Source of the DNA: DASQPR01 sp963836785 | Lineage (GTDB): Bacteria; Actinomycetota; Actinomycetes; Mycobacteriales; Micromonosporaceae | DNA length: 64,000 nucleotides | Reading direction: 5' to 3' | Assembly: GCA_963836785.1 (NCBI GenBank) | Contig: CAWIKW010000007.1 | Location: 62,001 to 126,000, forward strand | Part shown: piece by piece, positions 8,131 to 16,146 of the stretch | How positions within the stretch are numbered: the first letter of the stretch is position 1 | Layout: every line of letters starts with the position of its first letter | Notes under the pieces: generated by a model | The model's input: only the letters and a program-made list of their open reading frames with translations | Database searches by the model: none | Told to the model about the DNA's origin: nothing | Program-made: the position numbers and the translations under genes

Positions 8131-9378
8131 GTGAATCCGACCACCGACCGCCGGGCCGGAACGGGCGTCCGCCGCCTTTACCGGATCCCACAGCGCCAGA
8201 TGATCTCCGGCGTGGCCGCGGGCCTCGCCGAACATCTCGGCGTCCGGGTCTCGGTGGTCCGTGCGGCGCTCGTCATCCTGCTGCCGTTCAACGGCGTCGG
8301 CGCCCTGCTCTACGTCGCGCTATGGGCCGTCATCCCGGTCGTACCGGTGAAAGAACCGGCGCGGCGCCGCAGCCTGCGGGAGATCTTGCCGTATGCGGCG
8401 CTCGCCGCCGGTGTCCTGTTGCTGCAGTCGCTGGTCGGCCTGGGTGGTTTCTCCTCGGCGCTCGGCTGGCTGATCGCGTTGATCGCCGCCGGGGCCGGCC
8501 TGATCTGGCACCTGGCCGACGCGGACCGGCGGCGGCGCTGGAAGCGTACGGTGCCGTGGGCGCCGTGGCTCGGCACGTTCTTCGACGAATCCGACCGGCG
8601 CGGATATGTGCTACGGCTGGTCGGCGGCGGCGCACTGGTCATCGTCGGCATCATCGGTGTGATCGCGGTGTTCGCGCCGGTCAGCGGGGCCGGGTTCAGC
8701 GCGATCCTGAGTAGTGCGCTGTTTGCGATCTTGGCCCTGTGCGGCGTCGCACTGGCGCTCGCGCCGCTGCTCTGGCGCATGATCAGCCAACTGCGGGCGG
8801 AACGCGAGGGCCGGATCCGCGAAGCCGAACGCGCCGAGATCGCCGCCATGGTGCACGACCAGGTGTTGCACACGCTCGCGTTGATCCAGCGGAACTCCGG
8901 CGACCCGACCGTTGTGGTCCGGCTCGCCCGTGGCCAGGAGCGCAGCCTCCGCAACTGGCTCTATAAGCCGACCGGTTCGGCGTCGGAGATGTTCTCGGCC
9001 GCGATCGAGGAAGCGGTGGCCGAGGTCGAGGACACCTACGCGATCACGGTCGAATCGGTGGTAGTGGGCGACGCGGCGATGACGGATGCGGTCCGCGCGC
9101 TGGTGGCGGCGTCGCGCGAGGCGATGGTCAATGCCGCGCGACATGCCAAGATCCAGAGCATTTCGCTGTACGCCGAGGTGGAGCCGGACCAGGTCAGCGC
9201 GTTCATTCGGGATCGTGGCGTCGGCTTTGACATGTCGTCGGTGGAGTCGGACCGCCATGGTGTCCGCGGCTCGATCATCGGCCGGATGGAACGACACCGG
9301 GGCCGGGCGGAAATCCGTACGGAGCCGGGCGAAGGCACCGAGGTTCGCCTCACGATGCCGATCGAGAACGGGAGATGA
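8131..9378 (+). CDS. PspC-domain sensor histidine kinase
   Basis: Membrane sensor kinase of 415 residues. Residues about 14-72 form a PspC domain (IPQRQMISGVAAGLAEHLGV, then LLYVALWAVIPVVP). Further membrane segments follow at about 85-130 and 155-215. The HisKA_3 dimerisation helix carries the phospho-acceptor His in AAMVHDQVLHTLALIQ. The ATPase domain shows the N box REAMVNAARHA and the G box DRGVGFDMSS. GTG 8131 has AGGAG 11 bases upstream. Its stop overlaps the start of the response regulator (ATGATG), so the two form one translational unit. Facing away from the PspC-domain gene, it likely reads out envelope stress in the manner of LiaS-type kinases; the ligand is inference. Confidence 0.9.
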   Translation: MNPTTDRRAGTGVRRLYRIPQRQMISGVAAGLAEHLGVRVSVVRAALVILLPFNGVGALLYVALWAVIPVVPVKEPARRRSLREILPYAALAAGVLLLQSLVGLGGFSSALGWLIALIAAGAGLIWHLADADRRRRWKRTVPWAPWLGTFFDESDRRGYVLRLVGGGALVIVGIIGVIAVFAPVSGAGFSAILSSALFAILALCGVALALAPLLWRMISQLRAEREGRIREAERAEIAAMVHDQVLHTLALIQRNSGDPTVVVRLARGQERSLRNWLYKPTGSASEMFSAAIEEAVAEVEDTYAITVESVVVGDAAMTDAVRALVAASREAMVNAARHAKIQSISLYAEVEPDQVSAFIRDRGVGFDMSSVESDRHGVRGSIIGRMERHRGRAEIRTEPGEGTEVRLTMPIENGR

Positions 9379-10082
9379 TGGAGAAGATGAGTAGCGATCC
9401 AGTGCTCGACGACACCGACGGCGCGGGCAGCCCCGCCGTCGAGCGTCGACTGCGCGTCTTCCTGGTCGACGACCATGCCATGTTCCGCGCCGGCGTACGG
9501 TCCGAACTCGGCGCCCACGTCGACGTGGTGGGGGAGGCGTCAACGGTGGCCCAGGCGGTCACGTCGATCGGCGTAACGCTGCCCGATGTCGTGCTGCTCG
9601 ACGTACACATGCCCGACGGCGGCGGCCGCGCCGTACTGGAGGCGTGCCGGACCACGTACCCGGAAGTCAGATTTTTGGCTCTGTCCGTGTCGGACGCGGC
9701 CGAGGACGTCATCGGCCTGATCCGGGCCGGCGCTCGCGGTTATGTCACCAAGACGATTTCGCCCGACGACCTGACCGCCGCGATCCGTCGCGTCGCGGAC
9801 GGCGACGCGGTCTTCAGCCCCCGGTTGGCCGGGTTCGTGCTCGATGCGTTCGCGTCACGCCCCGATACCCCGGTCGCCGATCCGGAGCTCGACCAGCTCA
9901 CCAACCGCGAGCGCGAAGTTCTGCGCCTGCTCGCGCGCGGATACGCCTATAAGGAGATCGCCAAGGAGCTCTACATCTCGATCAAGACAGTCGAGACGCA
10001 CGTGTCCAACGTGCTGCGCAAACTCCAGATGTCCAACCGCTATGAGCTGTCCCGGTGGGCCGCCGACCGTCGTCTCGTCTGA
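9375..10082 (+). CDS. LuxR/NarL-family response regulator
   Basis: A 235-residue regulator. The receiver domain has the acidic pair in FLVDDHAMFRAG, the phospho-acceptor Asp in VVLLDVHMPDGG and the conserved Lys in GYVTKTISPDD. The C-terminal LuxR helix-turn-helix reads LTNREREVLRLLARGYAYKE then SIKTVETHVSNVLRKL. Three in-frame ATGs at 9375, 9378 and 9387 compete; the first overlaps the kinase stop. It is the partner of the upstream PspC-type kinase, and the divergent PspC-domain operon is the likely target. No autoregulatory site was evident. Confidence 0.9.
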   Translation: MMEKMSSDPVLDDTDGAGSPAVERRLRVFLVDDHAMFRAGVRSELGAHVDVVGEASTVAQAVTSIGVTLPDVVLLDVHMPDGGGRAVLEACRTTYPEVRFLALSVSDAAEDVIGLIRAGARGYVTKTISPDDLTAAIRRVADGDAVFSPRLAGFVLDAFASRPDTPVADPELDQLTNREREVLRLLARGYAYKEIAKELYISIKTVETHVSNVLRKLQMSNRYELSRWAADRRLV

Positions 10083-10119
10083 CCGCGGACAGCCCGGCTG
10101 CCTGCGGCCCGAAGGAGCG

Positions 10120-10854
10120 TCAGCCGGTGCGGATGATGCTGAACGACTCGGCCAGCCGGCCGTCGGGCAGGCCGCCTTCCTTGGCCGTGTTGCCGAGCAT
10201 CGTGCGCAGCCGAGCGTCGAGATCCATGTGGCTCGTCTGGGTCGCGTGCGCCTGCAGGGCCGCGAGCTTGCGCGGATAGACGTCGGTGATGTCGACGAAG
10301 TGATCCGGGTTCGGGCTGGCCACAAACCACATCTCCCGAACCGTCCAGGGCTCCAGCCCCTCATCGGCCAGCAACTCCGGGAACGCGAACGCGTTGCGCG
10401 CGTCCGGGTAGACCGCGCACGTCGTCGCCTCCGCAACGGCCAGGTGGTCCGGGTGGCCGGCGCCGATGCGATCCCAGCGGCGCATCGGCGAATTCGTCAG
10501 GATCCGGTCCGGACGCACCTGCCGGATGACCCGCGAGATATCGCGCCGGAGTTCGAGCGTCACCGTGATCGTGCCGTCCCGGTATCCATCGAGGAAAATC
10601 AGATCCTCGACGCCGACAGCGGTGGCCGCGGCCCGCTGCTCGGCCTCCCGCAGCAACGGCATCTGCTCGCGCGGCGTGTCATCGAAGCCACCCGCGTCAC
10701 CGCGCGTGACCAGGAGATACGTGACGTGCAAGCCGGCCTCGACGAAACCCGCGACCGTTCCGGCGAAACCGAAATCGATGTCGTCGGGATGCGCCGCGAC
10801 ACAGAGCACACGCTTGGCGTCGTCGATCGGTTCGGGAGACGGAGGGAAGCCCAT
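10120..10854 (-). CDS. PIG-L family N-acetylglucosamine-type deacetylase
   Basis: Zinc-dependent amidohydrolase of 244 residues. The first metal motif is AHPDDIDFGFAGT and the second is GHPDHLAVAEA; both are complete. Relatives deacetylate GlcNAc-inositol in mycothiol synthesis (MshB), the mycothiol conjugate (Mca) or glycopeptide sugars. The sequence lacks features that would let me choose, so only the family is given. It converges with the response regulator at 10082; the 37-base gap holds no clear hairpin. A repeat array and the chorismate mutase gene lie upstream. Confidence 0.85.
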   Translation of the reverse strand: MGFPPSPEPIDDAKRVLCVAAHPDDIDFGFAGTVAGFVEAGLHVTYLLVTRGDAGGFDDTPREQMPLLREAEQRAAATAVGVEDLIFLDGYRDGTITVTLELRRDISRVIRQVRPDRILTNSPMRRWDRIGAGHPDHLAVAEATTCAVYPDARNAFAFPELLADEGLEPWTVREMWFVASPNPDHFVDITDVYPRKLAALQAHATQTSHMDLDARLRTMLGNTAKEGGLPDGRLAESFSIIRTG

Positions 10855-10913
10855 GACCGCCGATCGTACGGCCGCAACCTAGTGCATCGTGGTCGGGTCG
10901 CCGCCGACCCAGA

Positions 10914-11095
10914 GCGGTCCGCGCCCGGCCCGCACGGACCTACAGCGGTCCGCGCCCGGCCCGGAGGATCACAGCGGTCCGCGCCCGGCCCGGACGGACC
11001 TACAGCGGTCCGCGCCCGGCCCGGAGGATCAGCAGCGGTCCGCGCCCGGCCCGGACGGACCTACAGTGGTCCGCGCCCGGCCCGGAGGATCAGCA
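10914..11095. repeat. Tandem repeat derived from the 3' end of the chorismate mutase gene
   Basis: Six units of about 30 bases, each starting GCGGTCCGCGCCCGGCCCG, alternate between two endings (ACGGACCTACA and GAGGATCAGCA), which makes three copies of a unit of about 61 bases. The last unit encodes the final residues of chorismate mutase (LLILRAGRGPL), so the array is a serial duplication of that gene's end running past its stop. Each ending with CGGAC can pair with GTCCG at the start of the unit. Confidence 0.9.
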
Positions 11096-11438
11096 GCGCC
11101 AGCTGTACGCCGTCGGCACCGAGCGCATCGCGGAAGCGGTCGACGATCTCCCGCTCCCGCGAGAGCACGAGCCGGGTGCCGCCGGAGGCGATGCGGACCC
11201 GACCGACCTCGGCCGAGATCGCCGCGCGCTCCTGCCACAGCTGGATGATGGCGCTGTCGATCTCGTCTATGCGTTCGCGTAGGCCGGTGATGTTCTCCAC
11301 GGCCGGCCCGGACGCGCCGGTCGTTGCGGCGGCCGGTGTCCGGCCGGCGGCGTCGGTGGCATCGCTCCCGTTGTCGTTCGACGAGGCATTGGTCGGCGCG
11401 GAGAGGATCGACGATGGGATATCGATCATGGCGGTCAT
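11061..11438 (-). CDS. Chorismate mutase, AroQ class
   Basis: Monofunctional enzyme that converts chorismate to prephenate for Phe and Tyr. The AroQ helix bundle covers about residues 50-125: ITGLRERIDEIDSAIIQLWQ with the catalytic Arg, then RAAISAEVGRVR and LSREREIVDRFR. ATG 11438 is chosen because GGAG lies nine bases upstream; an in-frame ATG at 11507 would add 23 residues. Some 45 low-complexity Ser/Ala/Thr residues precede the domain. The last codons lie inside the 10914-11095 repeat, so the tail RAGRGPL may have been reshaped by duplication. A short ORF with Phe/Tyr codons and a strong terminator upstream (11526-11656) suggest control by attenuation. Confidence 0.88.
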   Translation of the reverse strand: MTAMIDIPSSILSAPTNASSNDNGSDATDAAGRTPAAATTGASGPAVENITGLRERIDEIDSAIIQLWQERAAISAEVGRVRIASGGTRLVLSREREIVDRFRDALGADGVQLALLILRAGRGPL

Positions 11439-11525
11439 GTCGTGGTGCTCCGTTTCGTGGGTTATCGGTCTGCCGGCGGTCGGTAGGTCCGGGTCACGAT
11501 CGCTCAAGGTTCCCTCGCACGGAGC

Positions 11526-11560
11526 AAAAACCGCCCCGGGCTCGAGAGCCCGGGGCGGTT
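11526..11560 (-). terminator. Intrinsic terminator, likely attenuator of chorismate mutase
   Basis: AACCGCCCCGGGCT and AGCCCGGGGCGGTT pair perfectly over 14 bp around a 4-base loop (11529-11560), followed on the minus strand by TTTTTGC (11530-11524). This is the clearest rho-independent terminator in the window. It sits between a 25-codon ORF and the chorismate mutase start, not after a full gene. Its 5' arm base pairs 11553-11547 (CCGGGCT) could instead pair with AGTCCGG at 11605-11599. Confidence 0.9.
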
Positions 11561-11578
11561 CGCAGGTTTGGTGTGCGC

Positions 11579-11656
11579 TCAGACGCGACCTACGAGTGCC
11601 GGACTTCCGGACTCATAGGCATAAAATCGCGCGGTGGCGATGACGGTCTGCGTCAC
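11579..11656 (-). CDS. Leader peptide with Phe/Tyr codons before chorismate mutase
   Basis: A 25-codon ORF starts at GTG 11656, seven bases after TGGCATACT, an extended -10 like box, so it would be leaderless. Its middle reads RFYAYESG using TTT TAT GCC TAT, AT-ending codons that are rare in this genome. A hairpin of about 13 bp (11619-11589, CCTATGAGTCCGG with CCGGCACTCGTAGG) starts over the last Tyr codon, and the terminator follows 19 bases after the stop. This is the layout of a Phe/Tyr attenuator, but there is no experimental support here. Confidence 0.6.
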   Translation of the reverse strand: MTQTVIATARFYAYESGSPALVGRV

Positions 11657-11743
11657 GCCGACCAGTATGCCACGCAAACCTGAATTGGCCAGCGGCGACC
11701 GCCATGTGGGATGGCGACCGCGCTCGTCGCACTCACGCCGCAT

Positions 11744-11805
11744 CGGCCGGCGCCGGCTTCGCGCCGCGCTCAGACCGCCTCGGCCGGCGCCGGTTTCGCG
11801 CCGCG
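11744..11805. repeat. Duplicated 3' end of the 11770 membrane-protein gene
   Basis: CGGCCGGCGCCGG(C/T)TTCGCGCCGCG occurs at 11744-11768 and 11781-11805, a 37-base period with one mismatch. The higher copy encodes the C-terminus GAKPAPAEA; the other lies just past the stop codon. Confidence 0.8.
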
Positions 11806-12246
11806 CAGCAACCACCAAAGCCCGAGAATCGGGAGTACGAGCGGGACGTAGCCGTACCCGGAGCCGTAGTCGGACCAGACCGTGGCATCCGGGAAGGCGG
11901 CCGTGTCGAGCTGGCTCCAGGTGCCGACCACGAGCACGCCGACCAGTTCGATCGAGACGCAGACGATGCCGAGGCGGCGTGATCTGACGGTGGATCGGGC
12001 CAGGCAGACCGTCGCGACGATGTAGATCACCGCGGCCACTGCCGATAGGACGTACGCCAGCGGAGCGTGGTGAAACTTCGTCGCGATCTGTACGACGGCC
12101 CGGCCGGTCGCGGACAGGGCGAAAAGGCCGTACACGAAGATCAACAAGCGGCCGAGGCCGACGTTGATGCTGCGGCGACGACTCTCGGTCGGGTTTGTCG
12201 AGGGGGCCTGCGTGTCGGGACCGGGTTCCACGCGTTCAGTGTCCAC
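11770..12246 (-). CDS. Integral membrane protein, four transmembrane helices
   Basis: A 158-residue protein with hydrophobic segments at about 32-54, 66-88, 96-113 and 130-147 (LLIFVYGLFALSATGRAVV, YVPLVLPILGLWWLLRG). The N-terminus is hydrophilic and Pro/Thr-rich. I do not recognise a characterised family; such proteins are common beside chorismate mutase and pcrA genes in actinomycetes, which is general knowledge and not shown here. It starts six bases after the stop of the 12253 gene, so they form an operon. Function unknown. Confidence 0.75.
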   Translation of the reverse strand: MDTERVEPGPDTQAPSTNPTESRRRSINVGLGRLLIFVYGLFALSATGRAVVQIATKFHHAPLAYVLSAVAAVIYIVATVCLARSTVRSRRLGIVCVSIELVGVLVVGTWSQLDTAAFPDATVWSDYGSGYGYVPLVLPILGLWWLLRGAKPAPAEAV

Positions 12247-12252
12247 CTCTGC

Positions 12253-12615
12253 TCACCCGACTCCCGTGAGGACCTGCTGCAGGCGTACGACCAGGATCGC
12301 CTCGACGAGACCGACGACGGCGATGATCACCGAGCCCCATCGTGTCGGCTCCAGCCGGGCGAGCAGAAAGCCGGCCGGCGGGATGATCACGAACGCGATC
12401 AGATACCCGACGAACGTGGCGAGGTCGTGGTTGTGATGCCCGTCGCTTAGTCGTGCGACGGCCGTGGCCCCGAGCGCCAGCGCGAACAGTTCCAGCACAA
12501 CGGTGCCGATCAGCTGGCCGCGACCCGGTGCGCGGTCGCGCCATGCCGCGTACCCGGCCCACGCGGCCAGCGCGAGAGCGACGACCGCGGTCGCGATGCG
12601 TAGAAACTCCGGCAC
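12253..12615 (-). CDS. Small integral membrane protein
   Basis: A 120-residue protein with four hydrophobic helices (IATAVVALALAAWAGYAAW, LIGTVVLELFALALGATAV, FVGYLIAFVIIPPAGFLLA, SVIIAVVGLVEAILVV). Between helices two and three is SDGHHNHDL, a His-rich loop that could bind metal, though this is speculation. GTG 12615 is the start. It is divergent from pcrA and is the first gene of a two-gene operon with 11770. Function unknown. Confidence 0.75.
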   Translation of the reverse strand: MPEFLRIATAVVALALAAWAGYAAWRDRAPGRGQLIGTVVLELFALALGATAVARLSDGHHNHDLATFVGYLIAFVIIPPAGFLLARLEPTRWGSVIIAVVGLVEAILVVRLQQVLTGVG

Positions 12616-12767
12616 GGCGACACCTTATGTCACCGGGTACGCGAGTCCGGCGTCGCGCCGCCGCTGGACCCCGGCCGCGCTGTCCGGACGACGGAGCCGT
12701 TTCGGTCACGTCCCTCCGGAACGTCGCCGGTCGCGTGTCGGACCGCCGGCATAGACTCGACAACGCG

Positions 12768-15296
12768 ATGCATGCGCTCTTTGAGACCTCCCCAAACTCG
12801 CCGGATCAGGCTGATTCCGATCGGCCTCTGGTCGTGCGGTCTGCCGTCGGTCAGCCGGACGGCGACCGCGGCGGTCCGGTTCCCGGCGCTACTCACGCTC
12901 GCGACGGCGACCACCACGGCCGGGGCGGCCGGCGCCGCTCCGATCCGGAGATGCTGCTCGAAGGCCTCAATGACCCGCAGGCGGCGGCGGTGACGCACAG
13001 CGGCTCGCCGCTGCTCATCGTGGCCGGCGCCGGCTCGGGCAAGACCCGGGTGCTGACCCACCGCATCGCCTATCTCCTCGCCGCTCGCAACGTGCATCCG
13101 GGCGAGATCATCGCGATCACATTCACGAACAAGGCCGCCGGCGAGATGAAGGACCGCGTCGCCGCGCTGGTCGGTCCAAAGGCGCGGCTGATGTGGGTGT
13201 CGACATTCCACTCGGCCTGCGTCCGGATCCTGCGTGCCGAGCACGAGCACGCCGGCCTCAAGTCGACGTTCTCGATCTACGATGCCGACGACTCACGGCG
13301 GCTGATGCAACTCGTGGCGCGCGAGCTCGACCTCGATCCCAAGCGGTACAGCGCCCGTTCGCTGGCCGCGGCGGTGTCGAATTTGAAGAACGAGCTGGTC
13401 GATCCGGAGACGGCGGCCCAGAACGCGAAGGGGCCGATCGAGCGTACGGTCGCCGAGGCGTACGGGCTGTATCAGCGGCGGCTGCTCGAATCCCACGCGC
13501 TCGACTTCGACGACCTGATCATGACGACCGTCCACCTGCTCCAGTCGCACCCCGGGGTGGCCGAGAAGTATCACCGGCGTTTCCGGCACGTGCTGGTGGA
13601 CGAGTATCAGGACACCAACCACGCGCAGTACGTATTGGTCAACGAGTTGGTCGGCGGCGACGAGCTCGTGCCGCCGGCGGAGTTGTGCGTGGTCGGCGAC
13701 GCCGACCAGTCCATCTATGCGTTCCGGGGCGCGACGATCCGCAACATCCTGGAGTTCGAGCGCGACTACCCGGACGCCCGCACGATCCTGCTGGAGCAGA
13801 ATTACCGGTCGACGCAGACGATCCTGTCCGCGGCGAACGCGGTCATCGATCGCAATACCGAGCGCAAGCCGAAGCGACTGTGGAGTGACCAGGGCGACGG
13901 CGAGCAGATCGTCGGGTACGTGGCCGACACCGAGCACGCGGAGGCCGATTGGGTCGCCCGCGAGATCGATCGGCTTACCGACGCCGGCGAGATCCGGCCG
14001 GCCGACGTCGCGGTGTTCTACCGCACCAACGCGCAGTCCCGTGTGTTCGAAGAGGTGTTCATCCGCATCGGGTTGCCGTACAAGGTGGTCGGTGGCGTCC
14101 GGTTCTACGAACGCAAGGAAGTGCGGGACGCGCTGGCGTATCTGCGGGCGATCGCGAACGAGGACGACACGGTCAGTGTCCGCCGCATCCTGAACACGCC
14201 GCGCCGGGGCATCGGCGATCGGGCGGAAGCCTGTGTCGTCGCGCTGTCCGGCCGCGACCGGATCTCGTTCGGTGCTGCGCTGCGTCGCGCCGCCGACGCG
14301 CCCGGCATCGCGCCGCGTTCCGCCAACGCCATCGCCGAGTGGGTCGCGATGATGGACGATCTGCGTACGTTGTCGGAGACGGCTCCGCCCGAGGATGTTC
14401 TGGAGGCGGTGCTCGCGCGGTCCGGGCTGCTCGCCGAACTCGAAGAGAGCCTCGACCCGCAGGATGCCGGCCGATCGGAGAACCTGCAGGAGTTGGTGAG
14501 CGTCGCCCGCGAGTACACCGAACGGATCGACGCAACGCCGGCGGTCGACCCGGACACCGGTGAGGTCACGGGCGACGGGCCGGCCGAGCGGCCGACCGTG
14601 GCCGGCTTCCTGGAGCAGGTGTCGCTGGTCGCGGACGCGGATCAGATTCCCAGCGACGATCCGGACCACCAGGGTGTGGTCACGTTGATGACGTTGCACA
14701 CGGCGAAGGGCCTGGAGTTTCCGGTCGTGTTCCTGACCGGCATGGAGGACGGGGTCTTCCCGCACCTCCGCTCGCTTGGTAATGCCCAGGAGTTGGAGGA
14801 AGAGCGGCGCCTGGCGTACGTCGGCATCACCCGAGCCCGCAAGCGGCTCTACATCTCGCGAGCGGTCACCCGTGGCGCCTGGGGACAGCCACAGTTCAAC
14901 CCGGCGTCGCGATTCCTCGACGAGCTGCCCGAGCAGCTGGTGCGGTGGGAGCGGACGGAGAGCGCGTACACATCGTGGTCCGGGACCGGTGGCGGCGTCG
15001 GGGGACGGGCCGGTGGCATCGGCGCGCGAACGAGCCGGTTCACCGGCGGAACGGCGCGGGCGGCCGAGATTGCGTCACGGCTCGGCATCTCGGCCAGCAA
15101 TCTGGCCACGGCGAGCGATCTGGCCAAGCCGGACGTGCCGACCCTTGTGCCGGGGGACCGGGTCAACCATCAGCGGTGGGGCCTCGGTCGGGTCGTCGCC
15201 GTCCAGGGCGCCGGGGTCCGCGCGCAGGCGCAGATCGACTTCGGCGACCAGACGATGTGGATCGTGCTCCGGCACGCGCCGATCGAAAAGATGTGA
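12768..15296 (+). CDS. pcrA: ATP-dependent DNA helicase PcrA/UvrD
   Basis: SF1A 3'-5' helicase of about 842 residues for repair and replication restart. All motifs are seen: Walker A GAGSGKT, TFHSACVRIL, motif II VDEYQDTN, motif III GDADQSIYAFRGA, motif IV EQNYRST, motif V TLHTAKGLEFPVVFL and motif VI YVGITRARKRL. The C-terminus is a Tudor-like domain (GDRVNHQRWGLGRVVAVQGAG) that binds RNA polymerase in homologues. ATG 12768 is chosen over the far longer open frame because the upstream residues are Arg-rich and non-conserved, and a TAGACT -10 box at 12752-12757 puts transcription start only a few bases before it. Confidence 0.95.
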   Translation: MHALFETSPNSPDQADSDRPLVVRSAVGQPDGDRGGPVPGATHARDGDHHGRGGRRRSDPEMLLEGLNDPQAAAVTHSGSPLLIVAGAGSGKTRVLTHRIAYLLAARNVHPGEIIAITFTNKAAGEMKDRVAALVGPKARLMWVSTFHSACVRILRAEHEHAGLKSTFSIYDADDSRRLMQLVARELDLDPKRYSARSLAAAVSNLKNELVDPETAAQNAKGPIERTVAEAYGLYQRRLLESHALDFDDLIMTTVHLLQSHPGVAEKYHRRFRHVLVDEYQDTNHAQYVLVNELVGGDELVPPAELCVVGDADQSIYAFRGATIRNILEFERDYPDARTILLEQNYRSTQTILSAANAVIDRNTERKPKRLWSDQGDGEQIVGYVADTEHAEADWVAREIDRLTDAGEIRPADVAVFYRTNAQSRVFEEVFIRIGLPYKVVGGVRFYERKEVRDALAYLRAIANEDDTVSVRRILNTPRRGIGDRAEACVVALSGRDRISFGAALRRAADAPGIAPRSANAIAEWVAMMDDLRTLSETAPPEDVLEAVLARSGLLAELEESLDPQDAGRSENLQELVSVAREYTERIDATPAVDPDTGEVTGDGPAERPTVAGFLEQVSLVADADQIPSDDPDHQGVVTLMTLHTAKGLEFPVVFLTGMEDGVFPHLRSLGNAQELEEERRLAYVGITRARKRLYISRAVTRGAWGQPQFNPASRFLDELPEQLVRWERTESAYTSWSGTGGGVGGRAGGIGARTSRFTGGTARAAEIASRLGISASNLATASDLAKPDVPTLVPGDRVNHQRWGLGRVVAVQGAGVRAQAQIDFGDQTMWIVLRHAPIEKM

Positions 15297-15346
15297 CGTC
15301 GGCGGGTCGACCGGCGTCGCGAGGCGATCGGGTGCGGCGGGACGGC

Positions 15347-16048
15347 TCAGCTGCTGAGCGAGTCGCTGTGCTTCAAGATGTCGACGCCGTGGTCCAGCAG
15401 GTATGACGACGGGTCGGTGGACACGCCATTGACGCGGACCTCGAAGTGCACATGCGGGGCGAACGAGTAGCCGCTGTTTCCGGACAGTGCGACAAGCTGA
15501 CCGGAGGCGACGTGTTGGCCTTCCTGCACCGTCAGCGCGGACGCGTGTCCATACACGAGCTGGACGCCGTTGCCGATGTCGACGATGACGGTGTATCCGT
15601 AGCCGCCGTACCACCGTGCCAGCGTGACGGTGCCGGCGTGCGAGGCGTAGAGCGCCGTGCCGACCGGTGCCATCAGGTCAACGCCACGGTTGAGCGTGCC
15701 GGCGCGCTCGCCGAACGGCGCGGACGCGAGCGAGTAGCTCGTCATCGGCAGACGCCAGACATCAGCTGCGGCGTCCGCGGTCGCCGATGTGGACGTCCGG
15801 TCGGTCGAGCGGTTTGCCCGGTCGAGGACGGCGTTGCGGTTGAGGGCCGTGCTGTTGCCGGCCATGGAGGCGAGGCTGCCCGGGTCACTGACCTTCATGT
15901 CGGGCATCGCGGCGGCGGTAGCCAAAGCCACGGCGCCCGCACCGAGAAGTGCGGTCGTCGCGACCGCTGTGTAGCGGCTGCGTGGTGGGGTCGGAACCCG
16001 GCGACGACCGATATACCGGTCGCGCTCCTTCCGAGAACTCACTCGCAC
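15347..16048 (-). CDS. M23-family (LytM) peptidase homologue, one zinc ligand missing
   Basis: Exported protein of 233 residues with a signal-anchor helix at about 27-47 (YTAVATTALLGAGAVALATA) and a C-terminal M23 domain, the family of peptidoglycan endopeptidases. The HVHFEV motif and the YGHAS motif are present. The first zinc motif, usually HxGxD, reads LNRGVDLMAP, so the first His is Asn. The domain may be inactive, acting as an EnvC/NlpD-like activator, or use another ligand. GTG 16048 is the start, with GTG 16042 close by. The 376-base upstream gap holds three TGTCA/TGACA boxes spaced 11 bases apart at 16120-16146. Confidence 0.88.
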   Translation of the reverse strand: MRVSSRKERDRYIGRRRVPTPPRSRYTAVATTALLGAGAVALATAAAMPDMKVSDPGSLASMAGNSTALNRNAVLDRANRSTDRTSTSATADAAADVWRLPMTSYSLASAPFGERAGTLNRGVDLMAPVGTALYASHAGTVTLARWYGGYGYTVIVDIGNGVQLVYGHASALTVQEGQHVASGQLVALSGNSGYSFAPHVHFEVRVNGVSTDPSSYLLDHGVDILKHSDSLSS

Positions 16049-16119
16049 ACCCTTCGCCGTGTGGTGCCGAACGTCGCCGTACCCATCGGTTTTGGGGGTC
16101 GATGAGCTTGGCGTCGTGC

Positions 16120-16146
16120 TGTCATCTAGGTGTCAAGCAGGTGACA
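16120..16146. promoter_or_regulatory. Three TGTCA-type boxes in phase upstream of the M23 gene
   Basis: TGTCA at 16120-16124 and 16131-16135, and TGACA at 16142-16146, are separated by six bases each, one helical turn of about 11 bases. On the minus strand this reads TGTCA-N6-TGACA-N6-TGACA and includes a TTGACA -35 like hexamer. It could be an operator. No regulator is assigned, and the rest of the gap 16049-16424 shows nothing I can name. Confidence 0.35.

Noticed and set aside
10889..11248. Plus-strand ORF over the chorismate mutase repeat array
   Set aside because: Its RSAPGP-type repeats only translate the DNA repeat; no start signal or domain.
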